Source: Flavobacteriales bacterium (GTDB lineage Bacteria > Bacteroidota > Bacteroidia > Flavobacteriales_F > PHOS-HE28). Taken from it: 64,000 bases of DNA. Within the stretch, counting starts at the first letter, position 1, and the number at the start of each line of letters is the position of its first letter. The position numbers and the translations under genes are program-made. The stretch is taken from NCBI GenBank assembly GCA_023382455.1, contig JAHDVX010000002.1:1-64000 (forward strand), given 5' to 3'. Under the pieces are notes generated by a model. It saw only the letters and a program-made list of their open reading frames with translations. It ran no database searches and was not told the origin of the DNA. This document shows, one piece after another, positions 8,359-15,990 of the stretch.

Positions 8359-8588
8359 ACCCAAAGCCACGGCAAATGCGCACTCCCGAAGTCTTGCTGG
8401 ACAAGGAGATGGTCCTCCGGTCCGTCCGGCTCATGCCTGATCACTTCAGCTTGGATGAGTTCGTGGATCGGATGATCGTCCTAGAGAAGATCGTACGCGG
8501 GATCGCTGATATCGAAGCTGGCCGGACCTTCACGCTGGAAGAAGTGCGGAAGCGGTTCGCTGGCATCCTGGACAAGAAAATCAAGTGA
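8355..8588 (+). CDS. Small antitoxin-like protein
   Basis: 77 aa, starting on the ATGA that ends the carboxyltransferase gene. It resembles the short Bacteroidota addiction-module proteins found upstream of RelE/ParE-type toxins: an N-terminal helix (LLDKEMVLRSVRLMPDHFSLDE), a central LEKIVRGIADIEAGRTF and a closing TLEEVRKRFAGIL helix. Here the next gene is RhuM rather than a ParE-like toxin, 58 bp downstream. Antitoxin function is inferred. Together with RhuM it forms the insert between two copies of the carboxyltransferase 3' end. Confidence 0.6.
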   Translation: MNPKPRQMRTPEVLLDKEMVLRSVRLMPDHFSLDEFVDRMIVLEKIVRGIADIEAGRTFTLEEVRKRFAGILDKKIK

Positions 8589-8646
8589 AGACTACCAGCG
8601 CAGCTTACATTGGAAGCGACCGATCGACCGGAAAGCCGTCAGGCAG

Positions 8647-9699
8647 ATGAACGCTTCAGACATCATCTTCTACACCACGCCGCAGGGCGAAGTGCGCATC
8701 GAGGTCTTCTTCGAGAACGAGACGTTCTGGCTCACACAGAAGAAGCTTGCCGAGCTCTTCGATGTGGAGGTGAACACGATCAACTACCACCTGAAGGAGG
8801 TATACAAGAGCGCTGAGCTTCAAGAGGTGGCAACTATTCGAAGAATTCGAATAGTTCAACTCGAAGGAGGTCGCGAAGTGACCCGCGAGGTGGAGCACTA
8901 TAACCTGGACGCCATCATTGCGGTGGGCTACCGGGTGAACAGTACCCGCGCCACCAAATTCCGCATCTGGGCCACCAACACGCTCAAGGAATACATCATC
9001 AAGGGCTTCGTGCTGGACGATGCACGGCTGAAGCAAGGCAAGCGTTTCGGGCAGGATTACTTCGAGGAGCTGCTGGAACGCATCCGGGAGATCCGCGCCA
9101 GCGAGCGCCGGTTCTACGAGAAGATCACCGACATCTACAAGGAGTGCAGCCGCGACTACGATGCGAACGATGAGGTGACCCGTCTCTTCTACAAGACCGT
9201 GCAGAACAAATTGCATTGGGCCATCCATCGCCATACGGCCGCCGAGCTCATCGCCGAGCGCGCCAAGGCCGAACTGCCGCACATGGGCCTCACCACCTGG
9301 AAGAACGCGCCCGATGGCAAGGTGCTCAAGAGCGATGTGACGGTCGCCAAGAACTACCTGAACGCGGAGGAGATCGCTGAACTGGACCGCATCGTGGGCA
9401 TGTACCTGGACTATGCGGAGAACCAGGCCAAGCGAGGCATCACGATGTACATGAAGGATTGGGCTGGCAAGCTCGACGCCTTCCTCCAGTTCAACGACTA
9501 CAACGTGCTGAAGGACGCAGGCAGGGTGAGCCACGATGTAGCGGTGCAACTGGCCGAGGGTGAGTACGAGAAGTTCCGCGTGCGGCAAGACCGCGATTAC
9601 ATCAGCGACTTCGACAAGGAAGTGCGGCGGCTTACCGGCGGACGGCCTTCCGATCTTGCGGTGAGCGAACCAAAGACGAAGAAGAACAGGAAGCGATGA
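8647..9699 (+). CDS. rhuM: RhuM family protein
   Basis: 350 aa, close to the family's usual length. The N-terminus IIFYTTPQGEVRIEVFFENE is followed by WLTQKKLAELFDVEVNTINYHLKEVY, a winged/HTH-type segment (about 25-50), then YNLDAIIAVGYRVNSTRATKFRIWA, the family's hallmark. A Fic/DOC-like alpha-helical part and a basic C-terminal tail (KTKKNRKR) follow. RhuM was named from a Salmonella pathogenicity island; the biochemical role is not settled, and members often lie in mobile or defence-associated regions. Its stop overlaps the ATG of the displaced carboxyltransferase fragment. It is cargo of a likely inserted cassette. Confidence 0.88.
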   Translation: MNASDIIFYTTPQGEVRIEVFFENETFWLTQKKLAELFDVEVNTINYHLKEVYKSAELQEVATIRRIRIVQLEGGREVTREVEHYNLDAIIAVGYRVNSTRATKFRIWATNTLKEYIIKGFVLDDARLKQGKRFGQDYFEELLERIREIRASERRFYEKITDIYKECSRDYDANDEVTRLFYKTVQNKLHWAIHRHTAAELIAERAKAELPHMGLTTWKNAPDGKVLKSDVTVAKNYLNAEEIAELDRIVGMYLDYAENQAKRGITMYMKDWAGKLDAFLQFNDYNVLKDAGRVSHDVAVQLAEGEYEKFRVRQDRDYISDFDKEVRRLTGGRPSDLAVSEPKTKKNRKR

Positions 9700-9749
9700 G
9701 CCAACGCGAAGAAGAGTTCCTCGGCAAGATCCGCAGCAAGCTTCATAGT

Positions 9750-9763
9750 CCCGCCTTAGCGGG
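9750..9763. repeat. Short palindrome in the displaced gene end
   Basis: CCCGC-CTTA-GCGGG: perfect 5-bp arms. It adds about ten residues (SPALAGYEG) between KIRSKLH and the conserved SPYYAAAR of the fragment, where the intact gene has only YHAST. Confidence 0.6.
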
Positions 9764-9854
9764 GTACGAGGGGAGCATGAGCCCCTATTACGCGGCGGCA
9801 CGGCTGTGGCTGGATGCCATCATCGATCCGCTGGATGGGCTTGCGGGTGGCCGT

Positions 9855-9877
9855 CATCCCGGGCCTGACCCGGGATG
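9855..9877. repeat. REP-like palindrome CATCCCGGG-N5-CCCGGGATG
   Basis: Perfect 9-bp arms around CCTGA. It interrupts the displaced gene end between DPLD and WISMG, where the intact copy reads ETRK. This palindrome type (CATCCCGGGxxTGACCCGGGAT) is a familiar dispersed repeat in bacterial genomes. Confidence 0.75.
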
Positions 9878-9975
9878 GATCAGCATGGGGATCGAAGCGG
9901 CCAGCCAGGCACCGACGACGAGGGAGTTCAACATGGGGGTGTTGCAGGTGTGAGCCTGTTCGACCACCATTGAGG

Positions 9976-10506
9976 TCAGCCCGTGATCTCCTTCCGCATC
10001 AACACGTCCGTCTGGGCGTCGCCGCCCAATTGGAACACGTGTTCCCCAAAACGAATGAATCCGCAGCGTTCATAGAAAGCGATGGCGGCAGGGTTCCGTT
10101 CCCACACGCCGAGCCAGACCCATTCGATCTGCCACTCCTGGGCCACGCCATAGGCCTGTTCCATCAGCAACGCCCCGATGCCCTGCCGATGGAATTCCCT
10201 CAGCACGTACAAACGCTCGATCTCCATGGCCTTCTCCCCCATCGCCTCGGTCTGGGCCGCCCCCCGGTTCACCTTCAGGTAGCCGATCACCCGGCCATCC
10301 TGTTCGGCCAGGAAAAACCGGGATCCCTGGTCCTGCCATTCGACCAGGATCTTTCCATGGCTGAACTGCTCGGCGAGGTATTGTTCCATATCGGCGGTGG
10401 TGTTGTCCTGCCCGAAAGTTTCCAGGAAGGTTTGCCGCCCGATGGCGCACAGGGTTTCGATGTCCTGCCTTTCGGCTTCCCGTATCCGGAGCTTGTTCGT
10501 TGCCAT
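9976..10506 (-). CDS. GNAT family N-acetyltransferase
   Basis: 176 aa from the ATG at 10506, preceded by a good GGAGG site; an in-frame upstream start would add 19 residues without family support. GNAT signatures: IREAERQDIETL start (motif C/D region), YLKVNRG strand, IERLYVLREFHRQGIGALLMEQA (motif A, acetyl-CoA pyrophosphate-binding R/Q-x-x-G-x-G/A), and NPAAIAFYERCGFIRFGEHVF (motif B). Closest in pattern to spermidine/RimI-like acetyltransferases. Substrate unknown. It converges on the displaced carboxyltransferase fragment 22 bp away. Confidence 0.9.
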   Translation of the reverse strand: MATNKLRIREAERQDIETLCAIGRQTFLETFGQDNTTADMEQYLAEQFSHGKILVEWQDQGSRFFLAEQDGRVIGYLKVNRGAAQTEAMGEKAMEIERLYVLREFHRQGIGALLMEQAYGVAQEWQIEWVWLGVWERNPAAIAFYERCGFIRFGEHVFQLGGDAQTDVLMRKEITG

Positions 10507-10605
10507 CGGCCCTCCAAAGAAAGGCCGGATCGGACCCGGAAAAATTCCCTGTCCGCTGTTCACATTTCCTTACCGTCCCCGATGGATAGGCAAACACACC
10601 CGAAA

Positions 10606-11823
10606 ATGACCTTGCCCAAGCCCATCTTCCTGGTTGCCCCGCTCCTGCTACTCGCCTGTGGGGCCGCCGAACAGGAACCCATGGCCAACGCCGGTGATCA
10701 CCAAGACTACAACGCGTTGGCAGCCCGGGTTGCCGCCGCCACCGGGCAGCCGCTGCCCGAAGGGGACCCCGCTTTGGCGGGCTCCATGGATGCCGCACAA
10801 GCCGGGACACCGGCCGCAAAGGGCCTGCGCAGGTACACCGTGTACAGCGAGCAGTACAAGGTGCCTTCCACCTACATAGAGCTGCCCGCGCACTGGCAGG
10901 TGAGCGGCCTGGAAACCAGCTACTGGAGCGCCACCGCCCCCGGGTTGGAGGTGCGTAACAACAGGTACGCGATGTTCAAGGATGTGACCGGGCAGATGCG
11001 GCAGTTTTCACTGATGGCCGGAGAAAACTTGCGCGCGCCGATGGCCCCGGAACAGGTGTTCCAGCAGGACATCGCCCCGAAAGTGCGCGCCGAAGGCTAT
11101 GAACTGGTGGAGGTGAAACCGATGCCGGACCTGACCCGCAAGGGCATGGAGGACATAAGCAAATTGCGCATGTCGGGCAATGTCCGCCCCGCCTTGCAGA
11201 CCCTGATGAGCGTATGGAAAAAGGGCGATCAGCGCCGGGCCCTCTTCCTGAACTGGATGCGCATGGACGGCGAAGGTTTCGTGATCTGGGGCTACGGCGT
11301 TTCCACGCTGGATGCAACGGCCAACATCTTCGAGACGGAGAAGAACAGCCTGATCCAATCTTCGTTGACGGCCCAATCTGCTCCCGAAGGCATTGCTGCA
11401 CAACACCGGGATGCCGAAATGAAGGAGCACCAGGGCAGGATGCAGGCCCAGCAGCAACAGATGCAGAACCAGCAGAGCTGGGCGGCCCACAACCAGCGCA
11501 TGCAGGCCAACCAGGCCGCCTTTAACGCTCAACAGGCCGCCCACAACGACATGGTGAACAGCGTGAACAACTCCATCATGGGCGGCTACAACAGCACCAT
11601 GGGCAGCATGGACCGCATGCAGAACGCCACCATCAACGGCATCCGTGGCGAGCAGGATGCCTACAACCCTTATTCCGGTGAAGCCGGCAAGGTCCAGAGC
11701 GGCTACGACAACTACTGGATGAACCGAGACGGCCAGTACATCGGCACCAACGATGTAATGTACGACCCCAACATGAACAGCGACCAGACCGACCAGTGGC
11801 GCCAGGTGCCTACGCAGCCGTAA
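10606..11823 (+). CDS. Lipoprotein with Gln/Asn/Met-rich C-terminal region
   Basis: 405 aa. The signal peptide with lipobox LLAC (MTLPKPIFLVAPLLLLAC) points to lipid anchoring; ATG 10582 would add eight residues. Residues 60-270 look globular (an ELPAHWQVSG start, a GEN-LRAPMAPEQVF region, a MRMDGEGFVIWGYGVST strand pair) without a recognised family. From about 275 the chain becomes very rich in Gln, Asn, Met, His and Ala (KEHQGRMQAQQQQMQNQQ), then in Asn, Gly, Ser and Tyr. A short GYDNYWMNRDGQYIGTNDVM segment near the end resembles the tails of other Q-rich bacterial proteins. Function unknown; monocistronic with a strong terminator. Confidence 0.75.
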   Translation: MTLPKPIFLVAPLLLLACGAAEQEPMANAGDHQDYNALAARVAAATGQPLPEGDPALAGSMDAAQAGTPAAKGLRRYTVYSEQYKVPSTYIELPAHWQVSGLETSYWSATAPGLEVRNNRYAMFKDVTGQMRQFSLMAGENLRAPMAPEQVFQQDIAPKVRAEGYELVEVKPMPDLTRKGMEDISKLRMSGNVRPALQTLMSVWKKGDQRRALFLNWMRMDGEGFVIWGYGVSTLDATANIFETEKNSLIQSSLTAQSAPEGIAAQHRDAEMKEHQGRMQAQQQQMQNQQSWAAHNQRMQANQAAFNAQQAAHNDMVNSVNNSIMGGYNSTMGSMDRMQNATINGIRGEQDAYNPYSGEAGKVQSGYDNYWMNRDGQYIGTNDVMYDPNMNSDQTDQWRQVPTQP

Positions 11824-11847
11824 AAAACCCGGAACGGCCTTCCAACA

Positions 11848-11875
11848 CGAAGCCCCGGCAAACGCCGGGGCTTCG
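11848..11875. terminator. Bidirectional terminator between convergent genes
   Basis: CGAAGCCCCGGC and GCCGGGGCTTCG form a perfect 12-bp stem with an AAAC loop. It lies between the ends of the Q-rich lipoprotein gene (+) and the cspA-like gene (-). There is a short A-rich stretch on its left and CATT on its right, so it can serve both strands. Confidence 0.8.
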
Positions 11876-11900
11876 TCATTCCTGAGGCCAGGCCGGTCCT

Positions 11901-12092
11901 TCAGGCCCGGGTCACATTCACCGCATTGGGGCCCTTCGGACTTTGCTCCACTTCAAAGGAGACTTTGTCTCCTTCACGGATGGGCTCACGCGTGCCGGTC
12001 TTATGGACGAAGACGTCCTTGCCGCCATCATCCGGGGTGATGAACCCGAAACCCTTCTCCGTGTTGAAAAACTTTACCGTACCACTTGCCAT
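11901..12092 (-). CDS. CspA-type cold-shock protein
   Basis: 63 aa, the normal minimal length. [30 protein letters not shown] contains RNP1 (KGFGFI) and RNP2 (VFVH), followed by [22 protein letters not shown]. It acts as an RNA chaperone in the cytoplasm. The start at 12092 is fixed by the family N-terminus. The 5' region to the next gene is about 175 bp, long enough for the structured leader typical of cold-shock mRNAs, but no defined element was seen. Confidence 0.95.
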   Translation of the reverse strand: MASGTVKFFNTEKGFGFITPDDGGKDVFVHKTGTREPIREGDKVSFEVEQSPKGPNAVNVTRA

Positions 12093-12268
12093 GGACTTGA
12101 TTGTGTTGTGCCCGCTGATCGGCGGGCGTGTTCGTATCGCGGCAAAAGCGCCGGACCGTTTTCGCAAAGGTCGGCCATCGCCCCCCCCTTCCGACGGGTC
12201 GACGAAATAATTTGCGCCACGGCCCATCCTGGTGCCGGATCACGGCGGCGCCATACGAAATTCGTTCC

Positions 12269-12700
12269 ATGAAACGCCATCAACCCCGGCCCGCCGCACC
12301 GGTAAAGCTCCTCAGCGGCGGCAATCCGCAGATCCCCCTGGGCCATGGCGACGAAACCGTGCAGACATATATCGCGGCCATGCCCGGCTGGAAGCGCGCC
12401 GTGGGCGAATTGCTGGACCGCCTGATCACCCGCGCCGTGCCCAAGGCCACCAAGGCCGTGAAGTGGAACACGCCGCTCTACGGGCTGGACAGGGACACGC
12501 GCTTCATGGGCTTCAACTGCACCACCAAGTACGTGAAGGTGGCCTTCTTCATGGGCTCCCATCTGGACCCGATGCCCCCCGAAGCAAGCACGCAGAAGAA
12601 TGTGCGCTACCTGCACATCCGCGAGAACGACAAGCTGGATGAGAAACTGTTCACGCGCTGGGTGAAGGAGGCGGCGAAGCTGCCGGGGGTGAAGATGTGA
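12269..12700 (+). CDS. DUF1801 domain protein
   Basis: 143 aa from ATG 12269; the upstream in-frame extension overlaps the cspA leader and has no family character. DUF1801 pattern: VQTYIAAMPGWKRAVGELLDRLI, then KAVKWNTPLYGL, FMGFNCTTKYVKVAFFMG and the closing VRYLHIRENDKLDEKLFTRWVKEAAKLPG. The family (YdhG-like) has an alpha/beta fold related to frataxin-like iron-binding proteins; the molecular role is unclear. A related DUF1801/YdeI protein is at 15991. Confidence 0.85.
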   Translation: MKRHQPRPAAPVKLLSGGNPQIPLGHGDETVQTYIAAMPGWKRAVGELLDRLITRAVPKATKAVKWNTPLYGLDRDTRFMGFNCTTKYVKVAFFMGSHLDPMPPEASTQKNVRYLHIRENDKLDEKLFTRWVKEAAKLPGVKM

Positions 12701-12874
12701 GGCGGAACAGGCCGCCTAGATCACTTGGGAAATCCACGGCCGAACGGGCAACCGGCATAGTGCGGCATTGACAACACCCCTAAGGCTTGGCCCGGCCCGG
12801 CCTTCTTACCTTTCCCCTCAGGCCACCCGGCACGTTCCTCCTGCGTCCTCTTCCCGTTTCCTATTCTTGATCCC

Positions 12875-14569
12875 ATGATCCCGACCCGTACCCTTTGCCT
12901 TGGCGGCATCATCCTCGCATCATCGGCCGTTGCCCAGACCAGCACCAGCGATTGCAACGGCGCCATCCAGCTATGCGGTGGCGTCTATACGGAAACCACG
13001 GCCCCGCTGGGCACGGGGAACGTATTTGAGTTCACCGGCACGTGCAACCAGAGCATGGAATCCGCCAGTATCTGGTACACCTTCACCGTGCAGGAGGACG
13101 GGAACCTGAGCTTCGTGCTGGACCCCGCGAACGACATGGACGATTACGACTGGGGGCTGTTCGACATCACCAACGGCGGTTGTGCCGGCATTAACGCCCA
13201 GAATGGCACCTCCCCGGAAGTGCAGTGCAACAGCTACGGTTCCTTCATCACGAACGGCCCCACCGGCATTTCCTCGCAATTGGGCGGATCCGGAAACACC
13301 AATGGCCCTGGCGACCTGAACGGCCCGCCCTTCAACGCCGACATGCCCGTGCAGGTGGGGCAGACATACGCCCTGGTGGTCATGAACTGGACCGGCAGCA
13401 CCAACGGATACACCATCGATTTCACCCAGAGCACGGCCTCGATCTATGACGCGAACCCTCCTTCCTTGATCTCCGTCACCCCCGACTGTGCGAACCAATC
13501 CTTGACCCTGGACTTCAACGAGCCCATCGTCACCAGCTCAGTGGAGCCCGGGGACTTCAGCCTCCTCTCCCCCTCCGGCAACCTCTTCCCGTTCACCGCT
13601 GTGAATCCGGACAATCCTTCGGCCAACGCGCAAAGCGGCTTTACCATCGTGCTTCCCGATACCTTGCTGGAGGGTGGGCTTTACACCCTGACCATCAACT
13701 CCTCCTTCGGGAATGTGCAGGACCTCTGTGGAAACACGGTGGTGGACACCGTGATCCAAGTGCCCATATCCGCTCCTCTTTCCTACACGGCGGACATCAC
13801 CACGGCCTGCAACGGAGCGGGAGGTGCCATCCAGGTCGCCAACATCACCGGTGGGCACCCCCCGTTTCAAACTCTCTTGAACGCTTCCAACATTCCCGGA
13901 GGTGTGGCCGCAGACCTGCCCCCCGGGGAGTACGGCCTATTGATCGTCGATTCCGTGGGCTGCATCGCCTTCGAACACTTGGTGGTACCGGACCATGCCA
14001 TTGAAGTGGTGATCCCCGTGCCGCAGGACAGTCTTTCCTGCTCCAATCCCCTGGTGACCATTGCGGGCGTGGAAGTGTTGCCGCCACAAACCCCCACGTA
14101 TCTCTGGACCGCGGTGACGACCTCCGGTACCGATCCGCAATACAGCACCGTGATCAACCCCCAAGTACAGCAGCCCGGCATTTACACCTTGCTGGCCACC
14201 GACCAGCAGACCGGCCGCGCGGACCAAGCCAGCGTGACCATCATGGCCACCGACCTTTCCTCCATGGACCTCAGCGGGGTGCTTCTGCCCAATGTGGTGT
14301 CGCCGAACGGTGATGGCCTGAATGATACGTGGCGGCCGTACCTCCCTTCAGCGCCGGACATGGACATCACCCATCTTTTCGATGAATATACTCTTACGGT
14401 ATTCGACCGCTGGGGCAAGTCCGTATATGCCACCGGCGAAAGCGGCCCACGGACGTGGAAACCGTACGACACATCGGACGGCACCTACTTCTACACCATC
14501 GCCTTGCGGTCCGAATGCGGCACACCGGTGGACAAGAAGCTGAACGGCACCATCACCGTACTGCGCTGA
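12875..14569 (+). CDS. Secreted protein with gliding-motility-type (T9SS type B) C-terminal domain
   Basis: 564 aa. The signal peptide MIPTRTLCLGGIILASSAVAQ is followed by a Cys-containing region (SDCNGAIQLCGG) and a jelly-roll-like ESASIWYTFTVQEDGNLSFVLDP domain (about 22-190). An Ig-like stretch with PSLISVTPDCANQSLTLDFNEPI follows, then SprB-repeat-like DITTACNGAGGAIQV segments. The last 95 residues, SPNGDGLNDTWRPYL ... LTVFDRWGKSVY ... DGTYFYTI ... NGTITVLR, are a clear CHU_C/gliding-motility-associated domain that targets type B substrates to T9SS. Probably a surface adhesin-like protein; partner unknown. Confidence 0.9.
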   Translation: MIPTRTLCLGGIILASSAVAQTSTSDCNGAIQLCGGVYTETTAPLGTGNVFEFTGTCNQSMESASIWYTFTVQEDGNLSFVLDPANDMDDYDWGLFDITNGGCAGINAQNGTSPEVQCNSYGSFITNGPTGISSQLGGSGNTNGPGDLNGPPFNADMPVQVGQTYALVVMNWTGSTNGYTIDFTQSTASIYDANPPSLISVTPDCANQSLTLDFNEPIVTSSVEPGDFSLLSPSGNLFPFTAVNPDNPSANAQSGFTIVLPDTLLEGGLYTLTINSSFGNVQDLCGNTVVDTVIQVPISAPLSYTADITTACNGAGGAIQVANITGGHPPFQTLLNASNIPGGVAADLPPGEYGLLIVDSVGCIAFEHLVVPDHAIEVVIPVPQDSLSCSNPLVTIAGVEVLPPQTPTYLWTAVTTSGTDPQYSTVINPQVQQPGIYTLLATDQQTGRADQASVTIMATDLSSMDLSGVLLPNVVSPNGDGLNDTWRPYLPSAPDMDITHLFDEYTLTVFDRWGKSVYATGESGPRTWKPYDTSDGTYFYTIALRSECGTPVDKKLNGTITVLR

Positions 14570-14647
14570 GGCATGGCAACCTTGACATGCCCGGCAGCGC
14601 GCATGCCAAGCGGCCGAACTACTGCGGCGCGGATGAGGCTGGCACTG

Positions 14648-15085
14648 ATGGAACCCTACCCCAAGGCTTACCTCTACAAACGCATCGTGCAGGCCAAGCT
14701 GTTCATGGACGATCATTTCACCGAGCACATCGACCTGGCCGCGATCTGTTGGGAAGCCTCCTTCTCCAAGTTCCACTTCACCCGCCTGTTCCGGGAAGTG
14801 TATGGCACCACGCCCAAAGCCTACCTCTCCAAGCTGCGGATCGAGCAAGCGGCCCAGCTTCTTGACCAAGGCATGCCCGTGGCTGATGCTTGCTTGAACG
14901 TTGGTTTCGAAAGCATACCCACCTTCAGCAATGCCTTCCGGAAGCAAGTCGGCAAGACGCCTGCGGCCTACCGGAAAGCACGTGAAGAGCGTTTGCAAAG
15001 CATGAAGGAGGAGCCGATGGACCACATCCCCAACTGCTACGCGGTGTGGCTGGGCTGGCAAATCGAAGACCGCAATCCGGAATAA
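14648..15085 (+). CDS. AraC-family transcriptional regulator (DNA-binding domain only)
   Basis: 145 aa. Two helix-turn-helix motifs form the AraC DNA-binding domain: HIDLAAICWEASFSKFHFTRLFREVYGTTPKAYL and IEQAAQLLDQGMPVADACLNVGFESIPTFSNAFRKQVGKTPAAYRK. There is no effector-binding domain, which is common for the short Bacteroidota members. ATG 14648 (MEPYPKAYLYKRIVQAK) matches the usual start; upstream ATGs at 14573 and 14633 are possible. It leads a same-strand run with a VOC protein, DoxX-like and YdeI-like proteins, which it may control (inferred from context). Confidence 0.88.
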   Translation: MEPYPKAYLYKRIVQAKLFMDDHFTEHIDLAAICWEASFSKFHFTRLFREVYGTTPKAYLSKLRIEQAAQLLDQGMPVADACLNVGFESIPTFSNAFRKQVGKTPAAYRKAREERLQSMKEEPMDHIPNCYAVWLGWQIEDRNPE

Positions 15086-15133
15086 TTCCGCGATTGAAGA
15101 TGGGTCTTTCTTTGCGGCAAGAAACCAAGCCAG

Positions 15134-15571
15134 ATGATCGCACGCATCACACACCTTTCCGTCTTCGTCCTCGATCAGGACCAGGCCCTGAACTTCTACG
15201 TCAACAAGCTCGGCTTCAAGAAACACACGGACATCCCCATGCACGGCGGCGGGCGCTGGCTCACGGTGACACCTCCGGAGCAACCGGAACTGGAGGTGGC
15301 GCTGATGCCTACGGCACCTTGGGGTCCTTGGAACGAAGAGAACGCCGCCACCATGCGCGGCCTGGTGAAGCAGGGCTTGTTCGGCTTTGCCGCCTTCAAA
15401 TGCAAGGACGTGCGCGCCACTTACGAGGAACTGCATGCCAAGGGCGTTGAATTTCCCATGCCACCCACCCAGCAGCCCTTCGGCATCATCGCCGTGCTGA
15501 AGGATGATAGCGGCAATTCCTTCAGCCTGTCCGAGCTGGAACCGAAACGCGGGAAGAACACCAACGCCTGA
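15134..15571 (+). CDS. VOC (glyoxalase-like) family protein
   Basis: 145 aa. The paired beta-alpha-beta-beta-beta pattern of vicinal-oxygen-chelate proteins is visible: ITHLSVFVLDQDQALNFYVNKLGF at the start, WLTVTPPEQPELEVAL in the middle, VRATYEELHAKGVEF, and PFGIIAVLKDDSGNSFSLSE at the end. A first metal-ligand His (H7) and a terminal Glu region are present. It could be a dioxygenase, resistance or isomerase-type protein; substrate unknown. Short AraC plus VOC is a recurrent pairing. It is followed after 5 bp by the DoxX-like gene. Confidence 0.88.
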   Translation: MIARITHLSVFVLDQDQALNFYVNKLGFKKHTDIPMHGGGRWLTVTPPEQPELEVALMPTAPWGPWNEENAATMRGLVKQGLFGFAAFKCKDVRATYEELHAKGVEFPMPPTQQPFGIIAVLKDDSGNSFSLSELEPKRGKNTNA

Positions 15572-15576
15572 TCGCC

Positions 15577-15981
15577 ATGACCAAGTCAAGAAAGATCACG
15601 TACTGGGTGGCCACGCTGTGGCTAGCCTTGGGCATGGCCGCAACGGGCGTGCAGCAACTGATGCATGCGAAGTTGGAAGGCGCCTTGTCGCCGCCGGGTG
15701 AATACGGCATGCAGGACCTCGGCTACCCGCTCTACCTACTGACCTTGCTGGGCGTATGGAAGCTGCTCAGCGTAGTGGCCATCCTGGTTCCCCGCTTCCC
15801 CGTGGTGAAGGAATGGGCCTACGCCGGCATCTTCTTCCTGCTCACCGGGGCGCTCTGGTCGCACCTCGCCGTGGGGCACCCTTCGGCGGAACTGTTCCCG
15901 GGGGCTTTCCTGTTGGCGTTGCTCGTGATCTCCTGGCTCCTCCGACCGGAAAGCCGGAAGGTCGCGGCGCGCACGGCATAG
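15577..15981 (+). CDS. DoxX-like inner-membrane protein
   Basis: 134 aa with four predicted membrane helices: ITYWVATLWLALGMAATGV, YPLYLLTLLGVWKLLSVVAIL, EWAYAGIFFLLTGALWSHLAVG and FPGAFLLALLVISWLL. The GVWKLLSVVAILVPRFPVVKEWAYAG segment is typical of DoxX-like (PF13564-type) proteins, which are related to terminal quinol oxidase accessory subunits; most have no defined role. It lies five bases after the VOC gene, so probably co-transcribed. Confidence 0.85.
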   Translation: MTKSRKITYWVATLWLALGMAATGVQQLMHAKLEGALSPPGEYGMQDLGYPLYLLTLLGVWKLLSVVAILVPRFPVVKEWAYAGIFFLLTGALWSHLAVGHPSAELFPGAFLLALLVISWLLRPESRKVAARTA

Positions 15982-15990
15982 CTTTGGCAC

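Larger units (their letters stand above)
9696..9953 (+). pseudogene. Displaced 3' end of the carboxyltransferase gene
   Basis: The 85-residue translation repeats the end of the gene at 6703-8358: REEEFLGKIRSK, SPYYAAARLWLDAIIDP, WISMGIEAASQAP and FNMGVLQV correspond to REEEILGKIRAK, SPYYAAARLWLDAVIDP, WISMGIEAANQAP and FNMGVLQT. It has no 5' part and no promoter of its own. Two palindromes are inserted within it (about 9747-9773 and 9840-9880), so it is decaying. Substitutions at many third positions show this is not a recent tandem copy but an allele diverged from the intact one. Confidence 0.85.

Noticed and set aside
9696-9953. Displaced carboxyltransferase end as an independent small gene
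   Set aside because: It has a start codon by overlap with RhuM but is a truncated C-terminus interrupted by palindromes and lacks the catalytic regions.
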